This document shows positions 44,081-54,800 of a stretch of DNA of 64,000 nt, piece by piece (the stretch's first letter is position 1; the number at the start of each line of letters is the position of its first letter). Source of the stretch: Bacteroides finegoldii DSM 17565 (GTDB lineage: Bacteria; Bacteroidota; Bacteroidia; Bacteroidales; Bacteroidaceae); the NCBI RefSeq assembly GCF_000156195.1, contig NZ_GG688330.1, forward strand, positions 48,167-112,166. The letters run 5' to 3'. The notes beneath the pieces are model-generated. The model had not been told where the DNA came from. It worked only from the letters and a program-made list of their open reading frames with translations, and did no database searches. A program made the position numbers and the translations under genes.

Positions 44081-45745
44081 ATGAAAATAAAAACATATAT
44101 AGCGATGATGTGTGCTTCTCTTTTAGTGGCAGGGTGTAGTCTGGATTTTGACGAAACCAATGGCGATACGAAAGAGACGGCTTATTCCTACTATGATAAT
44201 TTGGAAAAACTGGTAGCTTACGTTTACAGTTTTCTACCGACAGATTTAGACCGCAACGATGGTGCGATGCTGGAGTCGGCTACGGACAATTCTATCTATA
44301 GCTGGGAGCAGAATACGATTTACGATATCGGCAATAATGTATGGAGTCCCATTAAGACGATTGATACCGGCTGGGATTATTTTGACGCTATCCGAAGCGC
44401 TAACTCTTTCCTGGAGAATTTTGATATCGAGGTACTGAATAAGTTTGAGTATAATGACGACTATGAAGAGATAAAGGCCAAAGCTACCTTATTTCCTTAT
44501 GAAGTACGTTTCCTGCGGGCTTTCTACCTATTCGAACTTGCCAAGCGTTATGGGAACATTCCGTTGCTGCTCCGGACTTATGAACCGGAAGAAATCAATT
44601 TGGTGGAACCTTCTTCTTTTGATGCGGTGATTGACTTTATCGTCACGGAGTGCGACCGGATTATTGCGGATAATGGATTGCCGGTAGATCATAGAGATTA
44701 CCGGGGTGATACCGGTCGTGCGACGAAGGGAGCCGTACTTGCTTTGAAATCCAGAGCGTTGCTTTATGCAGCCAGTCCGCTCCATAACCCAAGCGGAGAG
44801 CCTGCAAAATGGGAGAAGGCAGCGAAAGCCGCGGCTGCTGTGATTGCGATGAATAAATATAACTTGCCCAAAGTAGGCAGCGATCCGTTGTATATGGGTG
44901 ATAACAATCTGTTCAATTCGCCCCAGTTGATTTTCGAACGCCGCGACGGAGCCAAGACAAGCACTTTTGAAGCACGCAATGAACCGATGGGCTATGAAGG
45001 CTCGAAGGGAGGAAATACGCCGACACAAAACTTGGTGGATGCTTTTGACATGAAAAACGGCACTCCGTTTAATTGGAATAATGCAGAGCATGTACGTAAT
45101 ATGTACGTGGATGAACTGGGCAACCCGACTCGTGATCCGCGACTTTACCTGAATGTGCTGTATAATGGTGCTACATGGCTGAAGCAAAGAGTGGAAACGA
45201 ATGTCGGTGGTCTGCATACCGGTATGGACGGCGCTACAAAAACGGGTTACTATCTGCGTAAGCACATGAATGCACAAGTCAGCCTGAATCCGGTGAGTCC
45301 GCTTGGCAAGGAACATCATTTTCCTTTGTTCCGCTATGCTGAAATTCTGCTGAATTATGCCGAAGCGATGTATCATTGGGTAGGAGAGGACACGAAACCA
45401 ACCGACTATCCTTATTCGGCTCGTGAAGCTTTGAACCTGGTTCGGGATTGTGCCGAAATGAAACATGTGGAAGAAACCGGTAATGCTTTCCTGGAGAAAT
45501 TGCGCAATGAACGACGCATTGAGCTGGCTTTTGAGGACCATCGTTTTTGGGATATCCGCCGTTGGAAGACAGGTGAAGTCGTAAAGAATATCTATGGCGT
45601 CAGAATAACAGGAACCGATACAAACTTTACGTATTCAAAAGTATTGGTGCGACAGAATCAGTGGGATGACAAGATGTACCTGTTCCCTTTCCCACAGGAA
45701 GAGTTGTATATGAATGAGAATTTGGTACAGAATCCCGATTGGTAA
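44081..45745 (+). CDS. SusD-like surface lipoprotein, partner of the second SusC
   Basis: 554 residues with a lipobox ending at C19 (LLVAGC) followed by SLDFDETNGDTKET. The SusD fold is indicated by KATLFPYEVRFLRAFYLFELAKRYG, by LLNYAEAMYHW, and by the C-terminal RRIELAFEDHRFWDIRRWKTGE ending in LVQNPDW. It begins 12 bases after the second SusC. It differs strongly from the first SusD, so the two pairs are not a recent duplication and may take different chain lengths or sulfation forms. Confidence 0.94.
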   Translation: MKIKTYIAMMCASLLVAGCSLDFDETNGDTKETAYSYYDNLEKLVAYVYSFLPTDLDRNDGAMLESATDNSIYSWEQNTIYDIGNNVWSPIKTIDTGWDYFDAIRSANSFLENFDIEVLNKFEYNDDYEEIKAKATLFPYEVRFLRAFYLFELAKRYGNIPLLLRTYEPEEINLVEPSSFDAVIDFIVTECDRIIADNGLPVDHRDYRGDTGRATKGAVLALKSRALLYAASPLHNPSGEPAKWEKAAKAAAAVIAMNKYNLPKVGSDPLYMGDNNLFNSPQLIFERRDGAKTSTFEARNEPMGYEGSKGGNTPTQNLVDAFDMKNGTPFNWNNAEHVRNMYVDELGNPTRDPRLYLNVLYNGATWLKQRVETNVGGLHTGMDGATKTGYYLRKHMNAQVSLNPVSPLGKEHHFPLFRYAEILLNYAEAMYHWVGEDTKPTDYPYSAREALNLVRDCAEMKHVEETGNAFLEKLRNERRIELAFEDHRFWDIRRWKTGEVVKNIYGVRITGTDTNFTYSKVLVRQNQWDDKMYLFPFPQEELYMNENLVQNPDW

Positions 45746-45767
45746 CCACAAGTATAATTAAGAAAAT

Positions 45768-48326
45768 ATGGATACAAAAATCTTTTCAAAAATAATGTTT
45801 GCCTTGTTGTTCTTTATGGCAACAGGGTGTAGCGACGATCAGGAAATCTTTTTCGAAGATTATGCCCGGGAAGAGGCACCGGAAGTGGTGCATCCCGACC
45901 AACGGGATAAACCCTATCCGCGTGAGGAACATGAACTTTATATTAATCCGGCACCGCTGTTGGTGCCGCGAGCCGCGAGGAAAGAGAATGAATTTTTAGA
46001 GTTCGAACTGTCGCAAGATACCTCTTTTCCCGAACAGGGTACCTACCGTTCGGGAAAGCTGAACTGGAATGTATTTAATATCCACGAAGAGATGGCGGCA
46101 GGACAGTGGTACTGGCGTTTCCGTACAGTGGATCAGGATGGAAGGACTGCAGGCTGGAGTAAGGTATACTCCTTTACAGTGACCGGTAAGGAACCGGTGT
46201 TCGTTACTCCGGACTTCTCGGTGCTCCGGCAGAACATTCCTGTGGGATATCCCCGTATTCACTGTCACTTGGCTGCTGATATCGAGACTGCGAAAGCGAA
46301 GATACAAGAACATGTGGAATATGACGACATGATTTCCAGAGCCGAACAAGCCTATAAAGAGCAAGGAATAGATGCCGCTAAAGGTTTGTATCTTCAAAGC
46401 GCTACATTGAGCGAATACATATTTGACTATCTTTATACGGCGTATTTGCTGACCGGTGAAACCAAGTATTATGATAAGATGCTGGACTATGTGCGCAGAA
46501 TGTTGGGTGAAACGTTGGCTGATGACACTTGGCGCAATAATGACTTCGCCGCTGCCGAAATCGTAACTATTCTGAGTACCGTTTATGATGCATGTCAGAA
46601 TGACCTGACTGCCGATGAAATGACAAAGATGGAGACGGAGATAATGAAAATCGCCACTTACTATTACAATCATTTCAGAGGACGCATGGAAAACTGGTTC
46701 TTTGATGAACACACTTGGCAGGTTACATTGCGTGGAATGGTGCAGGGAACGTTTGTGCTTTGCCAGAAAAATCCGGAAGCAATGACTATTTTGCAATACT
46801 TCTATGAACTTTGGACTTCACGTGCGCCATCCAACGGTTTCAATCGTGACGGTTCCTGGTTCAACGGTGCGGGATACTTCCAAACCAATCAGTATACCTT
46901 ATATTATATGACTATGCTGTTGTCTCATCTCACAGGAGCGGACTTCCTGCAACATCCTTGGTTCCAGAATGCGGGAAGAGCCTTGGTTTATTCCTGGTTG
47001 CCGGACAGTCAGAATACTTCTTTCGGTGATTTCAACAGAGAGGACAGACCGGCCCGCTCCAGAATCGGTTTTGCCGATTTCCTGGCTCGTGAACTTAATG
47101 ACCCCAATGCTATCTGGTATGTGCAGGAATGTCAACGGTCGAGTATCGCGTCGGAGAGTATGCACAATTTATATCGCAATTATGACCTGCGCCTGTATCG
47201 TATCTCTCAGGGAGATGCACCTTATAATGTAGGTGGTCATGAAGATCCGGGATTGGAGAACTTTGTATGGTATAAGGATAGTGGTGAAGGAGTGGCTTTC
47301 TCGGATATGAACGAACGCAGCAGCAATATGTCTCTTGCTTTCCGTTCCAGTCCTTATGGTTCGGGTAATCATACGCACTCGGATCAGAACAGCTTCCGAC
47401 TTCTTTATAAAGGAGAATACGTATACATGAATGCTGGTTATTATCAGGTTTATAATGACGCTCATGCCATTCTGCAATATCGCAATACCCGCGGGCACAA
47501 CACGGTGATGGTGAACGGTGTCGGTCAGCCTTTTACTACAAGAGCTTATGGCAATATCGAGCGTGCATTGAACGGAGATAATCTGGCCTACTTTATGGGC
47601 GATGCTTCGCAGGCATATTGCGGAACGACGGAAAATACGTATTGGATAAACAGTTTTGCCGAAGCGGGCTTGTCGCAGACACAGCAGTATGGTTTCGGCG
47701 ATAATCCGTTGAACAACTATAAACGTCAGATTTTTATGCTTCGTCCCAATAAGGTGGTTATCTATGATGATTTAGGTGCTACCGAACCTGCCACCTGGCA
47801 ATGGTTGCTGCATAGTCCGGTGGAATTCCACGTAGCGGGAAACAAGGTGACTACGGAGAATGAGACGGTAGGATTTACTTCCGTAGCGCAGATATTCAGT
47901 GATGAGACACCTAAGATTACGACTACCAACAAATGGTTCCCGGGCGGTGAACCGGCGAAAGCCGCTGACAAACAGTGGCATCTGACGGCGGAATTCGGCC
48001 CGGTGGCACAAAACAAGATTCTTACCATTATCCAGGTGAGTGAAAACGGTAACGTGGAAAACATTTGGCGGGTAGACGACACATTTACAGTGGGCGACTG
48101 GACAATCGAAGCTGAATTGAGTGCGGATAAACCCGCAGCCATTTCTATTGCGAATACAGTGACGGGCACGGTATTCGACAATAGTGACCGCTCTCCGGTG
48201 TTAGGCGGTGCGCCTTACCAGCGTATGCAGGAGAAATCTTCCGTGCTTTATGATAAAGTACGTGGTACGGCACAGACGCAGGAGATAGGAGACAAACCAC
48301 TGCAAGTGACCCGTGCGTTGAGATAA
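45768..48326 (+). CDS. Lipid-anchored heparinase II/III-fold lyase (DUF4962 N-terminus)
   Basis: 852 residues with a lipobox ending at C21 (FFMATGC) and an acidic start, typical of surface export in Bacteroides. Residues about 40-165 hold an Fn3-like segment (QWYWRFRTVDQDGRTAGWSK), 165-480 a DUF4962/alpha-alpha toroid region with the conserved FDEHTWQVTLRGMVQGT, and 500-852 the heparinase II/III beta domain. The lyase motif is G533-N-H-T-H-S-D539, and RGHNTVMVNG follows. It resembles the large surface lyase of the B. thetaiotaomicron heparin locus (BT4662). Its role should be the first endo-cut at the cell surface. Exact PL family is not certain. Confidence 0.88.
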   Translation: MDTKIFSKIMFALLFFMATGCSDDQEIFFEDYAREEAPEVVHPDQRDKPYPREEHELYINPAPLLVPRAARKENEFLEFELSQDTSFPEQGTYRSGKLNWNVFNIHEEMAAGQWYWRFRTVDQDGRTAGWSKVYSFTVTGKEPVFVTPDFSVLRQNIPVGYPRIHCHLAADIETAKAKIQEHVEYDDMISRAEQAYKEQGIDAAKGLYLQSATLSEYIFDYLYTAYLLTGETKYYDKMLDYVRRMLGETLADDTWRNNDFAAAEIVTILSTVYDACQNDLTADEMTKMETEIMKIATYYYNHFRGRMENWFFDEHTWQVTLRGMVQGTFVLCQKNPEAMTILQYFYELWTSRAPSNGFNRDGSWFNGAGYFQTNQYTLYYMTMLLSHLTGADFLQHPWFQNAGRALVYSWLPDSQNTSFGDFNREDRPARSRIGFADFLARELNDPNAIWYVQECQRSSIASESMHNLYRNYDLRLYRISQGDAPYNVGGHEDPGLENFVWYKDSGEGVAFSDMNERSSNMSLAFRSSPYGSGNHTHSDQNSFRLLYKGEYVYMNAGYYQVYNDAHAILQYRNTRGHNTVMVNGVGQPFTTRAYGNIERALNGDNLAYFMGDASQAYCGTTENTYWINSFAEAGLSQTQQYGFGDNPLNNYKRQIFMLRPNKVVIYDDLGATEPATWQWLLHSPVEFHVAGNKVTTENETVGFTSVAQIFSDETPKITTTNKWFPGGEPAKAADKQWHLTAEFGPVAQNKILTIIQVSENGNVENIWRVDDTFTVGDWTIEAELSADKPAAISIANTVTGTVFDNSDRSPVLGGAPYQRMQEKSSVLYDKVRGTAQTQEIGDKPLQVTRALR

Positions 48327-48362
48327 GGTAAACTTTTTGTTTAATAGAAATTTCAGAAAGAA

Positions 48363-50012
48363 ATGAAGAAAATAGTTTATATATTAGTAGCTTTGTTTAT
48401 GACGCTTTTCGTTGCGTGTACGCAAGAGGAAAGTGTGGAAACCTTGAACGGGGACAGCCGGGTGAACTTTTCCTTGAAGTTACCGTCATCGGTAGCTTCC
48501 ACGCGTGCGGCAATTACGGTTCCCGCGTCTTATAAGATGCGTTGTATCCTGGAAGCGTGGACTGCTGATGATGAACCGATGCTGAAACATCGTGAGGAAC
48601 AAGCGATTGAGGGTGGTGCTACCCCCTCAATCGACTTCAAGTTGCAAGCCGGCGATTATACTTGTCTGATTTGGACAGACTTTATAGCTGCTGATGCTGC
48701 GGAAGAGCAGATTACTACGGAAGACGGATTGACTTATACACGTTATGCCGATACTTTTTATAATACGGAGAACCTGAAATCGGTAACAATTAAAGATGTC
48801 AACGGTGCCAATCTGTTTGATACAGATGCATGCGACGCTTTCTTTGCCCGGATAGACCTGGAGAAAAAGTCGGAAGCTGTCGCACAGACTGTAACGCTGA
48901 CTCGTCCTTTGGCAAAGGTGGTATTTAAGGAAGATGATGCGGAACAATTCTCTTTATTAACTAAATTAAGAGCTTCGTATCAGGTACCCTCAGGCTTTAA
49001 TGTGGCGACCGGTGAACCGTTGAGTTCTATGCAGCCATTGAACTTTATAAAGAAGGATATTGATAAGGATAATGCCGGACGTGTGCTGTTTACCAACTAC
49101 GTGTTCACTCCTTCCACCGGAAAACAGGAAATGGAAACCATTTCGTTCCAGTTTTCATTAGGCAGTACGGTTCTGAACCGTGAAATTCCCGCAGGTGCTG
49201 TCGCGCTGACGCGGAATCAGCAACTCACTGTGAAAGGAGAATTGATAGGTGACGGAACTTTTGTGCCCGAAGAGCCCGAACCGTCTGAACTTCCACAAGT
49301 AGGTGATTTTTTCTATGCAGACGGTAGCTGGTCTTCTTCTTATAAGGCAAGCGGAAGCAATCCTTGTATCGGTGTGGTATTTGCCGTGGCAAATAATGGC
49401 GGTGCAGCTTCTGCGGATACTCCGGATAATTATCCAGAAACTAGTTTGGAAGAGATTAAAGGCTGGGTGGTGGCTGCTTACGATCTTAGAGACGATAACA
49501 CAAAGAATAATCTCAAACCTCGAAAATCGGCAGATGTGGTGATTCCTGAAGGTTTGAAAGGAGATATGAATGATATTCAGGGATTTTTGAAAACAGAATT
49601 GCTCAAGCAGCAGACTTTGTCTGATTATCCTATCGCGGAAATGATTGTAAACTATCAGAATAATGAGAAGACGAAAGCGCCTGCTTCTACCAGTGGTTGG
49701 TATTGGGGTGCTGTCAAACAATATGATGCGCTTGCAAAAGCATATGCAACAGCAAGTGGTGGGCAGTTGACGGAATCTTTGGCAGTTCGTGAGTCGTTGT
49801 TGCTTTTGGAAAATGCCGGAATAGGGGAACTGTTCCCTTTAAATGGCAATGAGAGATGGCATTGGTATAGTACTGCTACAGATAAGAGGAATAAAGGTCT
49901 CTGGGCAGGATTTGTCTGTTTGGGTGTAGGGAATACAGATTATGGGAACATTGAAGATGATTGGGTAGAGGTGACAAAAAGTGGCAATGCCCGTGCTATC
50001 CTGACATTCTAA
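48363..50012 (+). CDS. Surface lipoprotein A (DUF6562-like), probable glycan-binding protein
   Basis: 549 residues, lipobox ending at C19 (LFVAC). The N-terminal half (about 25-285) is a beta-rich fimbrillin-like domain of the DUF6562 type (YKMRCILEAWTADDEP, GDYTCLIWTDFI). The C-terminal half (about 300-549) begins VGDFFYADGSWSS and is almost the same as that of the next gene. The C-terminal pattern (GDFFYADG, PCIGVVF, WHWYSTATD...GLWAGFV) recalls the DUF1566/Lcl_C module. No catalytic motif. Position after a surface lyase and two SusCD pairs suggests a surface glycan-binding protein. Confidence 0.82.
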   Translation: MKKIVYILVALFMTLFVACTQEESVETLNGDSRVNFSLKLPSSVASTRAAITVPASYKMRCILEAWTADDEPMLKHREEQAIEGGATPSIDFKLQAGDYTCLIWTDFIAADAAEEQITTEDGLTYTRYADTFYNTENLKSVTIKDVNGANLFDTDACDAFFARIDLEKKSEAVAQTVTLTRPLAKVVFKEDDAEQFSLLTKLRASYQVPSGFNVATGEPLSSMQPLNFIKKDIDKDNAGRVLFTNYVFTPSTGKQEMETISFQFSLGSTVLNREIPAGAVALTRNQQLTVKGELIGDGTFVPEEPEPSELPQVGDFFYADGSWSSSYKASGSNPCIGVVFAVANNGGAASADTPDNYPETSLEEIKGWVVAAYDLRDDNTKNNLKPRKSADVVIPEGLKGDMNDIQGFLKTELLKQQTLSDYPIAEMIVNYQNNEKTKAPASTSGWYWGAVKQYDALAKAYATASGGQLTESLAVRESLLLLENAGIGELFPLNGNERWHWYSTATDKRNKGLWAGFVCLGVGNTDYGNIEDDWVEVTKSGNARAILTF

Positions 50013-50041
50013 ATATAATATCTAATTAAATCGATGAATTT

Positions 50042-51757
50042 ATGAAAAATATTTTCTTTTATATACTTCTTTTTTGCAGTCTGGGACTATTGGCGGCTTG
50101 TAGCGAAGATGACGATAAGCTCCCTACAGGTATAGGTGAAAACGAAGTCCGCTTATCGGCTTTCTTTCCGAAAGAATTGTCTGAGACACGTGTGGATGCT
50201 GCCGCTCATAAATTGCGTTGTATTCTTGAAATTTACCATAGAGAGAACAACCTGCTGGCTTATCGTGAAGAGATAGCGACAGAACCAGGGACGTTGGACG
50301 AAAAACTCTCTTTCTCTTTTGAGATGAAATCGGGAACATATAATTGTTTGATTTGGGCGGATTATATCGATGCGAATGCTACTCCGAATGTAGGTGGCAA
50401 TACAGAAACGACCCGTTATGCGGATAAATATTTTGATACGTCCGATTTGACTGCCGTGAGTATGAAGAATCCTTTGGAGCTTGTCAATAACGATGCTTGT
50501 GATGCTTTCTTCTATAGCGGTGAGATGCAAAAGAACGATGGCGAAGGACTTGCCATGGAAATTTCCCTGATGCGCCCATTCTCAAAAATCAGTATCCGCG
50601 AGGAAAACCAGCGTGAGTTTAATTTGCTGAAAGAACTGAAAGCAATCTTCCCCGTAGCTACTACTTTCAATGTAGCTACCGGAATGGTGGCAGGCACTCC
50701 GGTGCAACAGGAACATCATGTGACGGATTTCAAACCGGAAGTAATGGCAGAGCGCACATTACTGTCATTTTATACATTCGCTAACAGTGAAACACAGAAA
50801 CTGGATGGTGTGAGCCTGACTTTCACTACCGGTATAGAAGCAATACCGGAACAGACTGTGAACATTCCTGATAATCTTATCCCTATAGTACGTAACCGTC
50901 ACGTGAAAGTGAGCGCAGCTATGATGCAGGAAACTCCCGAACCGGAAATTGACTTTAATATTACTTACGATATTGATGTAGCCGATTGGGATGTTGCGGA
51001 TATGACTGTAATAGCGCAGCAGGGTAAAGTGAAAGTGGGTGATTTCTTCTATAAGGATGGTACAACTTCGTCCAATTATGTGGCGGATGCTGATAATCCG
51101 TGTATCGGTGTGGTATTTGCAGTGGCGCATAGCAACGGTGCGGCGGCTTTTGATTCTCCAGAAAACTATCCCGGAACAGCCTTAGCTGATTTAGAAGCGA
51201 TTAATGGTTGGGTGGTAGCGGCTTTTGATTTCAGAGACGGAACTAATGATCTTAATCTGAAACCTAGAAAATCGGCAGATGTGGTTATTCCCGAAGGATT
51301 GAAAGGAGATATGAATGATATTCAAGGTTTTTTGAAAACAAAATTATTGGAACGGCAAACATTGTCTGATTATCCTATTGCGGAAATTGTCATAAACTAT
51401 CAGAATGATGAGATAACAAAAGCACCTGCCAATACCAGTGGTTGGTATTGGGGAGCTGTCAAGCAATATGATGCGCTTGCAAAAGCATACGCAACAGCAA
51501 GTGGCGGGCAGTTGACGGAATCTTTGATTGTCCGGAATTCATTGCAAGTTCTGGCAAATGCCGGGGTGGGCGAACTGTTTCCTGTGGGTGGTAATGAAAG
51601 ACGTCATTGGTATAGCACTGCTACTGACAAGAAAAGTAAAGGGCTTTGGGCTGGTTTTGTCTGTTTCGGTGTAGAAACGAATGATTATGGAGGCATCGAA
51701 GACGACTGGTGGGCAGTGACAAATAGTGGCAATGCCCGTGCTATCCTGACATTCTGA
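50042..51757 (+). CDS. Surface lipoprotein B (DUF6562-like), paralogue of A
   Basis: 571 residues, lipobox ending at C20 (LGLLAAC), followed by the acidic SEDDDK. The N-terminal domain (about 35-320) has the same DUF6562-like pattern (HKLRCILEIYHRENN, GTYNCLIWADYI) but little identity with A. From VGDFFYKDG onward (about 325-571) it is nearly identical to A, including SGWYWGAVKQYDALAKAYA and the last GNARAILTF. It starts 29 bases after A and is the last gene of the plus-strand operon, with a terminator at 51766. Probably a second surface glycan-binding protein. Confidence 0.82.
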   Translation: MKNIFFYILLFCSLGLLAACSEDDDKLPTGIGENEVRLSAFFPKELSETRVDAAAHKLRCILEIYHRENNLLAYREEIATEPGTLDEKLSFSFEMKSGTYNCLIWADYIDANATPNVGGNTETTRYADKYFDTSDLTAVSMKNPLELVNNDACDAFFYSGEMQKNDGEGLAMEISLMRPFSKISIREENQREFNLLKELKAIFPVATTFNVATGMVAGTPVQQEHHVTDFKPEVMAERTLLSFYTFANSETQKLDGVSLTFTTGIEAIPEQTVNIPDNLIPIVRNRHVKVSAAMMQETPEPEIDFNITYDIDVADWDVADMTVIAQQGKVKVGDFFYKDGTTSSNYVADADNPCIGVVFAVAHSNGAAAFDSPENYPGTALADLEAINGWVVAAFDFRDGTNDLNLKPRKSADVVIPEGLKGDMNDIQGFLKTKLLERQTLSDYPIAEIVINYQNDEITKAPANTSGWYWGAVKQYDALAKAYATASGGQLTESLIVRNSLQVLANAGVGELFPVGGNERRHWYSTATDKKSKGLWAGFVCFGVETNDYGGIEDDWWAVTNSGNARAILTF

Positions 51758-51765
51758 TTTAAAAG

Positions 51766-51794
51766 AAAAGTTCCTTCAACATGAGGGAACTTTT
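51766..51794 (+). terminator. Terminator at the end of the GAG locus operon
   Basis: AAAAGTTCC (51766-51774) and GGAACTTTT (51786-51794) pair perfectly around an 11-base loop and are followed by CCTTTT. It lies between convergent lipoprotein B and the regulator and may serve both. Confidence 0.75.
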
Positions 51795-51829
51795 CCTTTT
51801 GATACGTTCAGTCTTTAGAATGACTGATT

Positions 51830-54800
51830 TCAGGAATTACTTTTTTCCTGATGCTTTTTGATATACTCGGTAGGAAGCATTCCGATATATTTCTTAAAAC
51901 TATTGGTGAAATAAGAAGGAGAGCTAAAACCTATTTTATTACTGATTTCAGCAACGGTATAGCGTCCTTCAAGCAGCATCTGACATCCTTTGTTGAAGCG
52001 GATACGACGGATAAAGTTTGCCGGTGCTTCTCCGGATATGGCATTCATCTTGATATACAGGTTGGAACGGCTCATAAATAATTTGTTTGCCAAATCTTCT
52101 GTCGAGAACTTTTCATCACTGATGTTGTCTTCAATAATTTGTATTACTTTGCTCAGGAATTCATTATCCATAGCATTGGAAGTCATTTTTGCCGTATCTA
52201 TATTGATTGTACTTGAGTAATATTGCCGAAAGCGTTCTCTGGCTTTCAGTATATTATTGATTTTTCCCTTGAGTAAAGAGGTGGAGAACGGCTTTCCGAT
52301 ATAATCGTCTGCACCGATATCAATGCCGGAGGTCTGGTCTTCGAGAGAGCTCTTGGCAGATAAGAGAATCACCGGAATGTGAGAGGTCTGTATGTTACGT
52401 TTGACTAACTTGCACAGTTGCAATCCGTCCATTTCGGGCATCATCACGTCCGAGAGCACAATATCAACCGGCTGTGTCTTCATAATGTCGAGGGCTATTT
52501 TGCCATTGGTAGCTGTTATAACCTGATATTTGGATTGCAGGATACCCTTCAAGTAGTCCAACATTTCGATGTTGTCATCCACTAGTAGAATGACAGGTTT
52601 GTTCGTATCCTCATCCATGCCGTTCTCTTGATTGTCTTCTGCCGGGATGTAAGATAGGGGTTCGTCGATATAAAGACTGGAGTCGGAACTTTTGACGGGC
52701 TGTTTTGCCAGTTCCTCGGCCGTATATGTATTTACATCTTTGGGAAGTGTAACGCTGAATATGGTGTATAGCCGTTCTTTACTATCCACGGAAATACTGC
52801 CGTGATGTTTGTCCACCAGGCATTTCACCAAGGAAAGCCCGATGCCGGTTCCCTTGTCATTCTCATTAACCTGATAAAAGCGTTCGAAAACATAGTTCAG
52901 CTTTTCCTGGGGAATACCTTTACCGCTGTCTTTTACGTTAAATCCGAAGGTATCCTCTTTCTCCCAGAGTTCCAGTTCTATTTTTCCTTTGTCCGGTGTA
53001 AATTTGAAGGCGTTGGATAACAGGTTGATTAAAATAGTTTCGATATATTTTTTGTCGATCGGAAATTGTGTGCCGATGATTCCCGAATGGAACAGGTAGT
53101 CAATGTTACGGGTTTCTGCCTGATTATAAAACAGCATGAATATCTGCCGGAACCATTCTTCGATATTACACATTTCTACCTGAATGGGCAGAGCGCCGGA
53201 CTCCGCTTTTCTGAAGTTTAAGAGCTGGTCGATGATATGTAGCAGCCTACGGCTGTTTTGATAAACATATTGCAAATCGCGTTGCAGTTTTTTATCCAGC
53301 ATTCTGCTTAGTTTCATCATGTCTTCCAATGGGGCGATAATCAGGCTTAGCGGAGTACGCAGCTCGTGCGACATATTCATATAGAAACGCACCTTTTCAT
53401 TATTGATTTCCTGTATCTTGTTGTGTTCAAGTGTCTCAACCTGCAACTGCATCTTCATTCTGGTTCTTGCGATGAAGAAATACATAATCCAGCCGATGAT
53501 ACCTAAGCCGCACAGGATAAAAATACACCTGGCTATCCATGTCTGATACCACATCGGAGTGATGTGTATAAAGAATTCAGTCGGCATCTCGCACCATTTG
53601 CCATCGTTGTTACACGCTTTCAACAGGAAGGTATAATGTCCCGGCGGAAGGTTGGAATAACTGACATTACGTTCTTCGGTAGAATTCCACTCCTTGTCGA
53701 AGCCTTTGAGCTGGTAAGCGAACGCATTGCGCTGGTTGCTGAGATAGTTTGAAACGGTAAACCGGATATTGAACTGTCGTTGGTTGAAGGGGAAATCTAT
53801 GCCCTGCAGTCGGCCGTATTCGCCCCGGTGTACTTGGGATATGTTGTTCTGGAGATGGGTGACCGACTGGTTCATAAGGGATATTCCTACAATATCAGGT
53901 TGGGGCATGAACGGGTTCTCCATAAACTTGAACGGGCTGAAATAAGTGATGCCGTTCAGACTTCCGAAATAGAAAGTACCATCGGAACCTTTACAGTAAC
54001 CATATACGTTAAATTCATTGTGGCTCAAGCCGTCTTCCTGACGGTAATTGTGAAATTGTTCTCTGTCAATGTCGAAGCAGGACAACCCTTTGTTGGTACT
54101 CAACCACATACGCCTTGAACTATCTTCCAAAAGCCCGTATATACAATTGTTGATGAGGCCGTTTTTAACAGTGTAATGTTTATGCAGTTCTATATCCGGT
54201 CCGTATTGGTATAGCCCATTGGCAGAAGTGACCCATATATTTTTCTGACTATCTTCGTGGATGCAGTATGCTATGATATGAGCCGAAAAGTCGGAAGACA
54301 AATTATCTGTCAGATGTTGAACTTTGGGAGTTCCGGTGTATAAGAACAGTCCTTTTTCGGTAGCAATCCAAATCTTTCCGGAGGAATCACGGTATAAGGC
54401 TCTTATTAATATTCCGGATAATTCCGGGTTGCTTTCAGCCAACGGGTGTTTTCTGAACTCTTTGGTTGTTTTGTTGAAGAGCAGCAGACCGACCATTGAA
54501 CCTACATGAAAGTTTTCACCGTCATCCAGTAAGGAGTAGCAGCTGTTGTCTTCAGCTTCCATTTGAGGTATTGAGAAATTCTCTATTTTTCCTGTTTTTG
54601 TGTGGATATAGCTTAGTCCGCCGGAGTGTGTACCTACATAGATATTACCGGATTTATCCAGTGAAATGGCTTTAATGTTATTGGAACGTAACCCATTCCC
54701 TTGCTTTGTGGCTCTATAATAAGAAAAAGTCTGTTTTTGACGGTTGTAGTAGTTTACACCGCCATCATTTGTTCCGATCCATAGATTCTTGGTAGATGGT

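Noticed and set aside
44528..45541. 337-codon minus-strand open frame inside the second SusD gene
   Set aside because: It is opposite a clear SusD, rich in His, Arg, Ile and Cys as expected for shadow frames.
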